A stretch of DNA of 64,000 bases from a virus. The stretch is from IMG/VR virus record IMGVR_UViG_3300037189_005847, positions 1 through 64,000 of that record. One strand, given 5' to 3'. The notes beneath the pieces are model-generated. The model worked only from the letters and a program-made list of their open reading frames with translations, was not told the DNA's origin and did not search any database. Below, piece by piece: positions 18,698 to 25,326 of the stretch (positions are counted from its first letter, which is position 1; each line of letters starts with the position of its first letter). The position numbers were made by a program, and so were the translations under genes.

Positions 18698-18735
18698 GTG
18701 TGAGCGGTTGTGAGAGGGTGTGAGACAGTTGTGAG
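18698..18735 (-). promoter_or_regulatory. Four helically phased TGTGAG repeats upstream of the virion promoter
   Basis: (G/T)TGTGAG begins at 18698, 18708, 18718 and 18729, that is at 10, 10 and 11 bases, so all copies face one side of the helix. The nearest is about 40 bases upstream of the -35. TGTGA is the half-site of CRP/FNR-type regulators, though these are direct repeats. Likely an activator array. Confidence 0.6.
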
Positions 18736-19124
18736 ACGAGTTAAACAGGTTGAAACCTGTGCGCAGGCGGCTGGGATGAATCCTAGAATTTCTTGTGTCA
18801 CTTGGTCGTCGGATTTTGACGAAACGAAATTGACATCAAGTCTAGGTAAGGTTGTATCGGTTTGAACGGGTCGGTATCGGTTTGAACGGAGTTCAACGGC
18901 GTTCTGGGAAAGTTTGAAAAAATACCTGATGGTTTTCGTGGCGAAGGGCCCCGCGAATCACCGAATCAGCAAGTCCTAAGAACCGCCCTAGGTTGTAATA
19001 GATTAAAATCTAGCATGATTTTAAGCTAATCAAATTGTTAACTGCCCTTATAACTGCCCCGATAACTGCCCTAATATCCGCCCCCCTATTAAGCGAGGGC
19101 AATACTGCCCCCGCCTTAATCTAA
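18736..19124. other. Non-coding junction between virion module and cassette region
   Basis: No credible gene. It contains TATCGGTTTGAACGG twice (18855-18869 and 18875-18889, 20-base period). It also holds a 12-base tandem repeat, TAACTGCCCNNN, three full copies plus one diverged (19039-19086). Composition shifts here from CTAG-rich virion DNA to GC-richer DNA. Confidence 0.6.
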
Positions 19125-19502
19125 TTAGAGCGGCGCGCTAAAAGGCGCGGGCCGCTTATAAGGATTCTGTTTTGCCTTTCCCTTAATAACCCGATCCTCT
19201 GCATCCCAATACCGGATTTCCAAATCGCAATAAGCAAACCACGCGGCGCGATTAGTTTCTACTACGGCGCGAGCGCCATCGTTCGGGGTCGCGTAGCGGG
19301 CGAATTGGCAATTCGCATTGCGGATGGCCCCATTGCAGCGATCGCACATCAACCGCAGGTTGGACAGGTCAAGCGACCCGCCGCGCGACTCGGCAATCAT
19401 GTGGCCCGTGTCGAAAGCGTCATAGGTTCCGCAGCACACGCAACCCGCGTAGGATGCGCGGACCGCCAGTTTAACCTTGTCAGAGATGCGAGCCTTGGCC
19501 AT
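19125..19502 (-). CDS. HNH endonuclease
   Basis: 125 aa. CVCCG at residues 21-25, GHMIAESRGG and LRLMCDRCN form a zinc-bound HNH motif. The N-terminus MAKARISDKVK matches that of the plus-strand HNH at 21694-22038 (MAKAKISDTVR), so the two are paralogs. It is the only protein gene facing left in the cassette region. It has its own promoter at 19534-19562. Role unknown; homing or DNA-processing activity is possible. Confidence 0.75.
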   Translation of the reverse strand: MAKARISDKVKLAVRASYAGCVCCGTYDAFDTGHMIAESRGGSLDLSNLRLMCDRCNGAIRNANCQFARYATPNDGARAVVETNRAAWFAYCDLEIRYWDAEDRVIKGKAKQNPYKRPAPFSAPL

Positions 19503-19533
19503 GATTCGGGTTTCCTTTGTTGCCTACCCTTAC

Positions 19534-19562
19534 TTTATACGCCATGCGATCCGGCATGGCAA
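19534..19562 (-). promoter_or_regulatory. Promoter for the HNH gene
   Basis: Minus strand TTGCCA, 17 bases, TATAAA, about 30 bases before the ATG, which has AAGGAAA as ribosome-binding site. Confidence 0.65.
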
Positions 19563-19654
19563 GCGAAAGATTCCGCTTGCAAGGCGCGGCGGATTCGTGC
19601 ATTGTATAGGCATAGGGAAGGCAAGACGCCAAGCCCGCGAATCGGAGAACTGCC

Positions 19655-19900
19655 ATGCTGAACCTGACCGGATACATTGTTCGCGAAACTGAAGCCGCCA
19701 TTGCTTTCGTGCGTCAAGCCGATGCAGGCGTCGCAGGCGTCAAGCCGATTTGGTTCCCGCGCAAGAAACTGGGTCGCGTGCGCGAGTCGGATTGCGCGGG
19801 TCGCCGGATCCAAACCGCGCAGGATGGTGAGCGGGTCGGCATTCCCGCGACCCTCGAGGTGGATCCGGCTTTCCTTGATCGGATCGGCGTGCTGGCCTAA
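19655..19900 (+). CDS. Small cassette protein, paralog of 21283-21528
   Basis: 81 aa. Shares TGYIVRETEAA(I/V)AFV, AGVKP(I/L)W and TAQDG(E/D)RVGIP with the protein at 21283-21528, so the pair arose by duplication. No known family recognised. A TTGCAA with GATTC in the following spacer lies at about 19588, but the -10 is unclear. A terminator follows. Confidence 0.7.
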   Translation: MLNLTGYIVRETEAAIAFVRQADAGVAGVKPIWFPRKKLGRVRESDCAGRRIQTAQDGERVGIPATLEVDPAFLDRIGVLA

Positions 19901-19916
19901 GCCAGCGCCTAGGCGG

Positions 19917-19942
19917 GGCGGGCAGCTTGCCCGCCTTTTCTT
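19917..19942 (+). terminator. Rho-independent terminator after 19655-19900
   Basis: GGCGGGCAGCTTGCCCGCC hairpin followed by TTTTCTTT on the plus strand. Confidence 0.8.
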
Positions 19943-19970
19943 TGCCGTCCGTGTTCACGTTTTGTTCCCC

Positions 19971-20000
19971 TTGACAGCAGGTGATTCGCCATGCTATAAT
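19971..20000 (+). promoter_or_regulatory. Near-consensus promoter
   Basis: TTGACA, 18 bases containing GATTC, TATAAT. No open frame follows for 180 bases; the transcript would run through a GC-rich palindrome and the next promoter into 20180-20344. Possibly a short leader RNA. Confidence 0.6.
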
Positions 20001-20038
20001 GAGGTAGGACGCGCCGACTGGGCGATTCGCCGAATCAG

Positions 20039-20145
20039 GCGCCGATTTTATAGCGATTCGCTAACCTTGTCAAGCGAAATCGGGGTCTAGCGTGAAAAGA
20101 TATTTGAACAAAGGTCTTGCGAATCACGGCGGGGCGTGCGATAAA
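20039..20145. promoter_or_regulatory. Divergent promoter repeat, copy 1
   Basis: Minus strand: TTGACA, 17 bases with GAATC, TAAAAT (20045-20073). Plus strand: TTGCGA, 17 bases, GATAAA (20117-20145), driving 20180-20344. Here GAATC overlaps the plus -35 and another GAATC follows the -10 directly. The same arrangement recurs at 21149 and 21561. Confidence 0.7.
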
Positions 20146-20179
20146 GAATCATCGAAACGAGAGAGACAAGGAGCTTCTC

Positions 20180-20344
20180 ATGACCCGCATCGCTTACAAA
20201 GGTTGGACCATCACCGCCGCTTACGTCGGCTTCGTCGCCACCCATGACGACCGCTTCGACGGCGAGTCGCACGACTGGCAGGTCAACGCCGACTCGGTCG
20301 AGGAAGTGAAAGCCGAAATCGACGAACGGGAGGATCTGGCCTAA
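20180..20344 (+). CDS. Small cassette protein, 54 aa
   Basis: Starts MTRIAYKGWTITAAY at 20180, after AAGGAG. An earlier in-frame start at 20117 would lie inside the promoter. Acidic C-terminus (SVEEVKAEIDEREDLA). No family recognised. Confidence 0.65.
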   Translation: MTRIAYKGWTITAAYVGFVATHDDRFDGESHDWQVNADSVEEVKAEIDEREDLA

Positions 20345-20355
20345 CGGCCAGGTCA

Positions 20356-20400
20356 CAGTCTGAAACCGATCAGTCTGAAACCGACCAGTCTGAAACCGAA
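20356..20400 (+). repeat. Three tandem copies of a 15-base repeat
   Basis: CAGTCTGAAACCGA plus one variable base, at 20356, 20371 and 20386, between two genes and just before the ribosome-binding site of 20414-20599. Possibly a regulator site array or slippage product. Confidence 0.9.
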
Positions 20401-20413
20401 AAGGAATCCTAAA

Positions 20414-20599
20414 ATGAAGCAACATATTTTAGACGCAATCCGCGCAGATGGATTGGTTTACTTTATCTTTCATTTTAAGTATTGCATGGCACATTGCAGA
20501 AATCAAAAGCGCCTTGCAGATAATGCAAAAGATCCGATCCGCCAAGCCGCAATCGCTAAATATGTCGACGCATTATATGCTAATGCCGACCTCAAATAA
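20414..20599 (+). CDS. Small cassette protein, 61 aa
   Basis: MKQHILDAIRADGLVYF start with AAGGA upstream. A hydrophobic/aromatic stretch (LVYFIFHFKYCMAH) precedes a basic helical part. No family recognised; cotranscribed with its neighbours. Confidence 0.6.
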   Translation: MKQHILDAIRADGLVYFIFHFKYCMAHCRNQKRLADNAKDPIRQAAIAKYVDALYANADLK

Positions 20600-20610
20600 G
20601 GAATCAAGAA

Positions 20611-20796
20611 ATGCCCTTCGCTCTCATCCTCACAGTGTTTGGATTCAATTCACCTGATATGTTTTATGCCATTGAAACTGGTATGACAGCCGAGTCTTGC
20701 GCCGTTCGAATCGAGGAACAGCAGATCTTGCTGGAAAAGACGTTCAACGTCAATGACTTCGCGCTGACGTGTGAGATGGACATGGCAACTGAGTGA
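20611..20796 (+). CDS. Small cassette protein, 61 aa
   Basis: ATG follows an AAGGAA-type site 11 bases after the previous stop. N-terminus hydrophobic (MPFALILTVFGF); two Cys. No family recognised. Confidence 0.55.
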   Translation: MPFALILTVFGFNSPDMFYAIETGMTAESCAVRIEEQQILLEKTFNVNDFALTCEMDMATE

Positions 20797-20815
20797 CCGG
20801 AAAACCCTTGCTAAT

Positions 20816-20908
20816 CAATGAGTTAGCAAGGGGGCCGCCGCCGAGGCTAACTGCTTGATAACACACAGTTTTTTAGCCGTAGACACGCCAAGCGAATCGC
20901 ACTAAGGT
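20816..20908 (+). promoter_or_regulatory. Palindrome P1 (20816-20858) plus promoter
   Basis: Arms CAATGAGTTAGC and GGCTAACTGCTTG surround a GC-rich core. The promoter TAGACA, 17 bases with GAATC, TAAGGT ends at 20908 and drives 20933-21115. A hairpin at 20805-20832 overlapping the left arm has a T-run only on the minus strand. Confidence 0.65.
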
Positions 20909-20932
20909 TAGATAACAGAAAAGGAGATCACC

Positions 20933-21115
20933 ATGCAGACCTATGACGCCGTCCAACGTGCCTCGATCCAGCGCAGCGAAACCTACCTGCGCAAGAAAGA
21001 GCGCAATGCTTTGATTAACAGCGGGAATCGGCAGGATCTCGTTCTGACTCTCCTTGTGGTTGCTATGATCGCCGTGTCGGCTGTCGGCTTGGTTGCCTCT
21101 GTCCTTGGAATATGA
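20933..21115 (+). CDS. Small membrane protein, 60 aa
   Basis: Basic N-terminal half, then one transmembrane helix at the C-terminus (LLVVAMIAVSAVGLVASVL). AAGGAG precedes the ATG. Probably an inner-membrane host-interaction peptide; no family recognised. Confidence 0.65.
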   Translation: MQTYDAVQRASIQRSETYLRKKERNALINSGNRQDLVLTLLVVAMIAVSAVGLVASVLGI

Positions 21116-21122
21116 GGTGACC

Positions 21123-21253
21123 GATTCGGGCGCAAGCCCGAATCACGCGCCGATTATACGGGCTGGCTGGAATCTTGTCAAGGGAAATCGGCACTGACAC
21201 ATAAAATGTTATCTGAGAAAGGTCTTGCGAATCGCTGCGACTCATGCGATAAA
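21123..21253. promoter_or_regulatory. Divergent promoter repeat, copy 2, with adjoining hairpin
   Basis: GATTCGGGC/GCCCGAATC hairpin with GCAA loop at 21123-21144. Minus strand TTGACA, 17 bases, TATAAT (21153-21181), close to perfect and facing the 3' end of 20933-21115. Plus strand TTGCGA, 17 bases, GATAAA (21225-21253), driving 21283-21528. Confidence 0.75.
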
Positions 21254-21282
21254 GAATCATCGAAACAGGGAAGGAACCCACC

Positions 21283-21528
21283 ATGCAGACCACCGGTTAC
21301 ATCGTCCGCGAAACTGAAGCCGCCGTTGCCTTCGTCGCGCGTCGCGACATGAAAGCTGGCGTCAAGCCGCTCTGGGTTCCCAAGGCCAAGATTCTTGTCC
21401 GTCACGAGCAAGACCGCGCTAGCGTGGTGATTGCCACCGCGCAGGACGGCGACCGAGTCGGCATCCCGACGGTTCTGGTTCTGGATGACGCGTGGGCTGT
21501 CAAGGTCGGGATCCTTGCCGCCGCATGA
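21283..21528 (+). CDS. Small cassette protein, paralog of 19655-19900
   Basis: 81 aa, clearly homologous to 19655-19900 along its whole length. AAGGAA precedes the ATG. An inverted repeat GGTGTGGC/GCCACACC at 21537-21559 may end transcription. Function unknown. Confidence 0.7.
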   Translation: MQTTGYIVRETEAAVAFVARRDMKAGVKPLWVPKAKILVRHEQDRASVVIATAQDGDRVGIPTVLVLDDAWAVKVGILAAA

Positions 21529-21560
21529 CGGCAAGGGGTGTGGCAGATTAGCCACACCTG

Positions 21561-21668
21561 GCGCCGATTTTACAGCGATTCGCAAACCGTGTCAATAGCG
21601 TGAGGCAAAAAATAAGATTGAAAAAAGCGCAGATAGTCCTTGCGAATCGCGTGACGGCGTGCGATAAA
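21561..21668. promoter_or_regulatory. Divergent promoter repeat, copy 3
   Basis: Minus strand TTGACA, 17 bases with GAATC, TAAAAT (21567-21595). Plus strand TTGCGA, 17 bases, GATAAA (21640-21668), driving the HNH gene. Begins with the same GCGCCGATTTTA as copy 1. Confidence 0.7.
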
Positions 21669-21693
21669 GAATCATCAGCAAGGGAGACGGAAG

Positions 21694-22038
21694 ATGGCAA
21701 AGGCAAAGATCTCGGATACGGTTCGCGCAAAGGTTCTGGCGCGTGACAATCACATCTGCCGCGCTTGCGGGTTTGGCGGTTCTGCAAACTATGCGCCCTA
21801 TCTGGACTGTGACCACGTAATTGCTGAAATGAATGGCGGCAAGGCTAAAATCGAGAATCTGCAATGCCTTTGCAAAGGATGCAACGTTGCTAAAAGCGGC
21901 AATGATTGGTCCTTTGCAATTCGCACTGCAACTGTAATTGAAAGCGTTTGGGCCGTTAATCAAAAGATCGTAAATACCGCTTTCACGGTCGGGATTAAGG
22001 AGGGAAAAGTCGCCGCAACTCTTAAAAGGTTGCGGTGA
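21694..22038 (+). CDS. HNH endonuclease
   Basis: 114 aa. CRACG, LDCDHVIAEMNGG and LQCLCKGCN form the HNH/zinc motif. Paralog of the minus-strand HNH at 19125-19502. Its last codons lie in the first copy of a 44-base direct repeat. A small nuclease of unknown target. Confidence 0.8.
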   Translation: MAKAKISDTVRAKVLARDNHICRACGFGGSANYAPYLDCDHVIAEMNGGKAKIENLQCLCKGCNVAKSGNDWSFAIRTATVIESVWAVNQKIVNTAFTVGIKEGKVAATLKRLR

Positions 22039-22100
22039 TTTTAAGAATTGCCCCATCGCCGCAACTCTTAAAAGGTTGCGGTGATTTTAAGAATTGCCCC
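22011..22100 (+). repeat. Perfect 44-base direct repeat with internal hairpin
   Basis: Copies at 22011-22054 and 22057-22100 are identical. Each holds a CCGCAACTCTTAAAAGGTTGCGG hairpin-forming segment then TGATTTTAAGAATTGCCCC. The first copy encodes the end of the HNH gene including its stop. Confidence 0.95.
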
Positions 22101-22284
22101 GTGGCGGCCCGATAAAATATCCTAGGTCGGGCGAGTTACAAATCGAAGTTATTTTTCGATCAGTTCATTTTTTGGTCTTGACGAATCACCGCCGCCCGTG
22201 CTATCATAGCGCAGGCGAAGCCTGCGCCGGTGGTAAAATTGTGGTATTTTTGTGTGTTTTTTAGGTGAAAAAACTGTGCGAAAA
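22101..22284 (+). other. Gene-free stretch with promoter and hairpin repeat
   Basis: TTGACG, 18 bases with GAATC, TATCAT at 22178-22207 is followed not by a gene but by a GCGCAGGC/GCCTGCGC hairpin and CGGTGGTAAAATTGTG. That hairpin unit recurs near 23133 and 24945, each just before a palindrome. A short RNA is possible. Confidence 0.5.
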
Positions 22285-22377
22285 CAACGGGTTACAGGTC
22301 TCTCCGCCGCCGAGGCTAAACTGTTGACAACAAACACTTATTTCAGGCTTGCACATCGCTTGCGAATCAGCTATAGT
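22285..22377 (+). promoter_or_regulatory. Palindrome P2 (22285-22327) plus promoter
   Basis: Arms CAACGGGTTA / CTAAACTGTTG. Promoter TTGCAC, 17 bases ending GAATCAGC, TATAGT (22349-22377), for 22403-22693. Confidence 0.75.
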
Positions 22378-22402
22378 TAACAAGACATCAAAGGAGATTG
22401 CT

Positions 22403-22693
22403 ATGGACTACACTATCCGCACGGCTCGCAACGGCTACATCCTCACCGACTGGAACGGGGACGAACACATCGCCCTGACGCTGGTCGAGGCTGCCCGCAT
22501 TGTGGGCGAGATCCTGCCCGACAACACCTACACCAAATACGCCAGCGGCGAGAATCGCTTGGCCTTGGAAAAGGCTCGCTTGTCGTTTCGGGCTGGCCAG
22601 AAGATTGAGGCGATCAAATATGTTCGCAACGCCTTCACGCCTCGGCTGGGTTTGCTGGAAGCAAAAGAGTTGGTTGAGACTTTCATAGGATGA
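22403..22693 (+). CDS. Small protein with ribosomal L7/L12 C-terminal-like segment
   Basis: 96 aa from the ATG at 22403 after AAGGAG. Residues 66-95 (KIEAIKYVRNAF...GLLEAKELVET) resemble the L7/L12 C-terminal domain, which recruits translation factors to the ribosome. The first 60 residues are unrelated. Inference: a translation-factor or ribosome-stalk mimic; the match is short. Confidence 0.55.
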   Translation: MDYTIRTARNGYILTDWNGDEHIALTLVEAARIVGEILPDNTYTKYASGENRLALEKARLSFRAGQKIEAIKYVRNAFTPRLGLLEAKELVETFIG

Positions 22694-22709
22694 AAAAGCC
22701 CTTGCTAAT

Positions 22710-22802
22710 CAATAGGTTAGCAAGGGCGGCGCCCCCGGGGCTAACCCATTGAAACTACACGCTTTTTTAGTTGTTGACGAGCCTACGGCTTTGACGTATG
22801 TT
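22710..22802 (+). promoter_or_regulatory. Palindrome P3 (22710-22752) plus promoter
   Basis: Arms CAATAGGTTAGC / GCTAACCCATTG, almost perfect. Promoter TTGACG, 17 bases, TATGTT (22774-22802), without GANTC. Overlapping hairpin CCCTTGCTAA/TTAGCAAGGG directly after the previous stop. Confidence 0.7.
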
Positions 22803-22829
22803 GATCTTAACCCAGATAGGAGAATCACT

Positions 22830-23108
22830 ATGGCTAAAGTTTCCTTCGACCTCGACGCGATGAAGGCCCAGTTTGCAGCACGTGGTGGCAAGGCCACCGT
22901 GGTTGATTCGGGCGTGCGCGCTATCGAGTCGGATCGGACCATCTACGCCGCCATGCGCGAAGGCAAGCGCGCGCAGGCGGATGCGGTGCGCGAGTCCCGC
23001 GCGTCCGAGTCCCGTCACGAAATCATGGTGGGCGCATATCACGCTGCGCGGGCGATGGGTTGGTCCAACGAGGACGCGCTGGAATACGGCGCGACCGCGG
23101 TTGATTGA
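22830..23108 (+). CDS. Small cassette protein, 92 aa
   Basis: Start MAKVSFDLDAMKAQFAARGG at 22830 after AGGAGAAT. Rich in Arg, Ala and Glu; the C-terminal part is helical (AYHAARAMGWSNEDALEYG). No family recognised. Confidence 0.6.
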   Translation: MAKVSFDLDAMKAQFAARGGKATVVDSGVRAIESDRTIYAAMREGKRAQADAVRESRASESRHEIMVGAYHAARAMGWSNEDALEYGATAVD

Positions 23109-23192
23109 GGCGGATCGGGCTTGCACTGTGGTGCAGGCTTCGCCTGCGCCGGTGCGAAGTTGAAAGTAAACAGTCGAAATTCTGTGTGAATT

Positions 23193-23285
23193 CAAGGGGT
23201 TAGACGTGCCGCCGCCGGTCGGGCTAAGTAACTGATAACGCAACGAAAAATAGCTCTTGCACGATGCTGCGAATCAGGCTATTGT
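23193..23285 (+). promoter_or_regulatory. Palindrome P4 (23193-23235) plus promoter
   Basis: CAAGGGGTTAG / GGCTAAGTAACTGA around a GCCGCCGCCGG core. Promoter TTGCAC, 17 bases with GAATC, TATTGT (23257-23285). Preceded by a GCAGGC/GCCTGC hairpin at about 23133. Confidence 0.7.
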
Positions 23286-23309
23286 TAATTATCAGCTAAG
23301 GAGATAGCT

Positions 23310-23489
23310 ATGGAAAAGATCGAGTTCATCCGCCAGCGTTACCAAGAAGCGCGCAATGCTTATAATACCAGCAAGAATAATGCCTATTATGAGGGTAAAA
23401 TGGTTGGCATTGTTGAGGCGGTTGCTTCAATTAAGGGAATCTCTTGGATTGAAGCTGACATTCTGATGAATAAAAGCGAGGAGAATTAA
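23310..23489 (+). CDS. Small cassette protein, 59 aa
   Basis: MEKIEFIRQRYQEARNAY, predicted mostly helical and Tyr/Asn-rich, ending MNKSEEN. AAGGAG ribosome-binding site. First of three tightly packed small genes. No family recognised. Confidence 0.6.
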   Translation: MEKIEFIRQRYQEARNAYNTSKNNAYYEGKMVGIVEAVASIKGISWIEADILMNKSEEN

Positions 23490-23490
23490 T

Positions 23491-23544
23491 ATGGTTTGGG
23501 CAATCGGTATCTTGATTTGCGCTGCTATTATCTGGGTTGTGTGA
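23491..23544 (+). CDS. 17-residue membrane peptide
   Basis: MVWAIGILICAAIIWVV, one hydrophobic helix. AGGAG lies at 23479-23483 inside the end of the preceding gene, and the TGA overlaps the next ATG (TGATG), so translational coupling supports it. Tiny size keeps confidence moderate. Confidence 0.5.
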   Translation: MVWAIGILICAAIIWVV

Positions 23545-23690
23545 TGAAAAAACAACCAAAACCGCGCGACCCTTTTGTGCAGCACCTTGTTAAGAAAAAA
23601 CAAGGTGCTATGGGTCCAACCCCCAAACAGCTAAAGAAACGTAACCGCATCGCCCTAAAAGCCTCAATGAAATCAGAGGCTTACGGGTAG
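23544..23690 (+). CDS. Small basic protein, 48 aa
   Basis: ATG overlaps the TGA of the membrane peptide. Very Lys/Arg-rich (QHLVKKKQG, PKQLKKRNRIALK); may bind nucleic acid. No family recognised. Confidence 0.6.
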   Translation: MKKQPKPRDPFVQHLVKKKQGAMGPTPKQLKKRNRIALKASMKSEAYG

Positions 23691-23766
23691 CGGCGCCCCG
23701 GCGGCTAAGCCACTGAAAACACACGATAATTTAGCTGTTGCAATGCCAAACGAATCACGCTATGTA
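23681..23766 (+). promoter_or_regulatory. Palindrome P5 (23681-23715) plus promoter
   Basis: TTACGGGTAGC / GCGGCTAAGCCACTGA, left arm overlapping the end of the previous gene. Promoter TTGCAA, 17 bases with GAATC, TATGTA (23738-23766). Confidence 0.65.
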
Positions 23767-23791
23767 TAATCATCAACTGAAGGAAGCTACC

Positions 23792-24271
23792 ATGAAACGC
23801 GTCGTGATCTTTGACCTTGATGAAACGATCATCAACTCCAAACATCGCACCCCGAATCGTCCTGACGGGACTCTGGACCTAGACCGCTATTTCGCGATGA
23901 AAAACCGCGAAAGCATTTTCCGCGATACACTCTTGCCTCTGGCCGATACGTTCAAGGCTCTGGACCGTTCCGAAAATTACGTTGTCATCTGCACGGCTCG
24001 TGCCATGAATCAAGACGACCGCGACTATCTCGCCCATCACGGGCTTGACGCTCACCTTGTTTTGTGCCGTCCTGAAGATGGCTCCGAGAATCACATCAAA
24101 GATGCCACCCTCAAGGCGCGCAAGATTCAGCGGCTCCGCAACCTAAAGCAGTTCCGTGGCAAGCCCGTCTATATGTTTGACGACGCTATCCCAGTGATTC
24201 GCAAGATGCGCGAGATTGGCATTGCCTGCCTGAACGCTGTCAAGGTAAATCAGCGGCTTGAGGGCTGTTGA
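23792..24271 (+). CDS. HAD-family phosphatase, polynucleotide 3'-phosphatase-like
   Basis: 159 aa from the ATG at 23792. DxDxT motif in VIFDLDETI (residues 5-13), motif II Thr in VICTARAMNQ, and acidic motif IV in YMFDDAIPVI. The layout matches the phosphatase half of T4 PseT-type end-healing enzymes and related phage HADs. Could repair RNA or DNA ends or act on nucleotides; substrate not decided by sequence. Confidence 0.75.
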   Translation: MKRVVIFDLDETIINSKHRTPNRPDGTLDLDRYFAMKNRESIFRDTLLPLADTFKALDRSENYVVICTARAMNQDDRDYLAHHGLDAHLVLCRPEDGSENHIKDATLKARKIQRLRNLKQFRGKPVYMFDDAIPVIRKMREIGIACLNAVKVNQRLEGC

Positions 24272-24285
24272 TTTCCCAACAAAAT

Positions 24286-24378
24286 CAAGGAGTTAGGAGG
24301 GGCGGCGCCCCGCGATCCAAGGCATTGAAAAGACACGCTTTTTATATGCTTGACAACACCGACGAATCGCGCTACAAA
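24286..24378 (+). promoter_or_regulatory. Palindrome P6 (24286-24328) plus promoter
   Basis: CAAGGAGTTAG / CCAAGGCATTGA around GGGGCGGCGCCCC. Promoter TTGACA, 17 bases with GAATC, TACAAA (24350-24378). Confidence 0.7.
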
Positions 24379-24406
24379 GATCTCACCGAAGCAAGGAGAT
24401 ACGGTC

Positions 24407-24598
24407 ATGGAAGGCAACTATCTGTTCACTTGGGAAGCTGTCGCGGCCACGGGCGTTATCGAAGGCAAATACGAGCAGACGATTTACGCAAAACATCTTC
24501 AAGATGCGTGCGACTATTTCACATATCATCACGGCGATCTGTCGCCTGATGAAAACGGCGTTTGCCTTGTCATCACAGGTATTACTTGGCAACCCTGA
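24407..24598 (+). CDS. Small cassette protein, 63 aa
   Basis: MEGNYLFTWEAVAATGVIEG start at 24407. Pattern suggests a small alpha/beta fold (TIYAKHLQDACDYFTYHHGD). No family recognised. Confidence 0.6.
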   Translation: MEGNYLFTWEAVAATGVIEGKYEQTIYAKHLQDACDYFTYHHGDLSPDENGVCLVITGITWQP

Positions 24599-24614
24599 AA
24601 AAAGCCTTGCTGCT

Positions 24615-24707
24615 CAATGAGTTAGGAAGGGCGGCGCTCCGCAACTTAACCTACTGAAACTACACACGATTTTAGCTGTTGCACAGCGCGGCGAGTTATG
24701 CGATAAA
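24615..24707 (+). promoter_or_regulatory. Palindrome P7 (24615-24657) plus promoter
   Basis: CAATGAGTTAGG / CTTAACCTACTGA. Promoter TTGCAC, 17 bases, GATAAA (24679-24707). The GANTC position reads GAGTTA, one base off. Confidence 0.65.
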
Positions 24708-24731
24708 TAATAATCAGCAATGGAGATGCAA

Positions 24732-24914
24732 ATGGACCTGACTGGCCTGACCTTCAAGACTACGATTTACGAATCGGTTGTAGGCAAGATTGAAATCGAA
24801 AATGAAATCCTGACTGACGGTAGTATCTCGACTACTCTATGGGTTGTATTTCCCGACGGGGTTGGCGATGAAATCGCTACGGTCCAGGAAGGCTTTGACA
24901 AGTTGGAGTTGTAA
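24732..24914 (+). CDS. Small cassette protein, 60 aa
   Basis: Start at 24732 chosen for spacing from GGAGA; 24720 and 24726 are in-frame alternatives. Acidic, beta-rich (VVGKIEIENEILTDGSIS). No family recognised. Confidence 0.55.
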   Translation: MDLTGLTFKTTIYESVVGKIEIENEILTDGSISTTLWVVFPDGVGDEIATVQEGFDKLEL

Positions 24915-25006
24915 AACGAGGTATAAAGTTGAGCCTGCCATAGCGCAGGCTCACGCCTGCGCCGGTGGTAAAATTGTGAAAAGTAGGTGTAAAAACTGTA
25001 TCGAAT

Positions 25007-25098
25007 CAATCAGTTAGCGATTTAGGCGCTGAGTCTGCTAACATGCTGGCAACAAAAGAAACTTTGCGCTTGCTTGATGCCTGAGAATCGCTTATAAA
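25007..25098 (+). promoter_or_regulatory. Palindrome P8 (25007-25048, diverged) plus promoter
   Basis: CAATCAGTTAGC / GCTAACATGCTGG with an untypical AT-richer core. Promoter TTGCTT, 17 bases ending GAATCGCT, TATAAA (25070-25098). A GCGCAGGC/GCCTGCGC hairpin precedes it. Confidence 0.65.
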
Positions 25099-25120
25099 TA
25101 TATTAACAAAGGAGACGCCT

Positions 25121-25324
25121 ATGAGCAAACTTGATTTCCGTAAACTGGATCCTTCCGGTAAATGCCCAACCTGCGGAATTAATTGCTGGTCAGAGACGAG
25201 CAACGAACCCGCAATCTGGCCGTGTGGCGTGCCTAGCTGCCCATATCCTCACAAGCCGCAGCGTCCGTTTGAACGGTCCACCGTCGGTTCTAGCCTGAGC
25301 ATGATCGTTTACAGCGGGAGCTAA
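25121..25324 (+). CDS. Small zinc-binding protein, 67 aa
   Basis: CPTCGINC at residues 15-22 and CGVPSC at 36-41 give a Cys4-type zinc ribbon. Precedes the RMF-like gene by two bases, so both are probably cotranslated. Function unknown; ribosome association would fit the neighbour but is speculative. Confidence 0.6.
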   Translation: MSKLDFRKLDPSGKCPTCGINCWSETSNEPAIWPCGVPSCPYPHKPQRPFERSTVGSSLSMIVYSGS

Positions 25325-25326
25325 CA

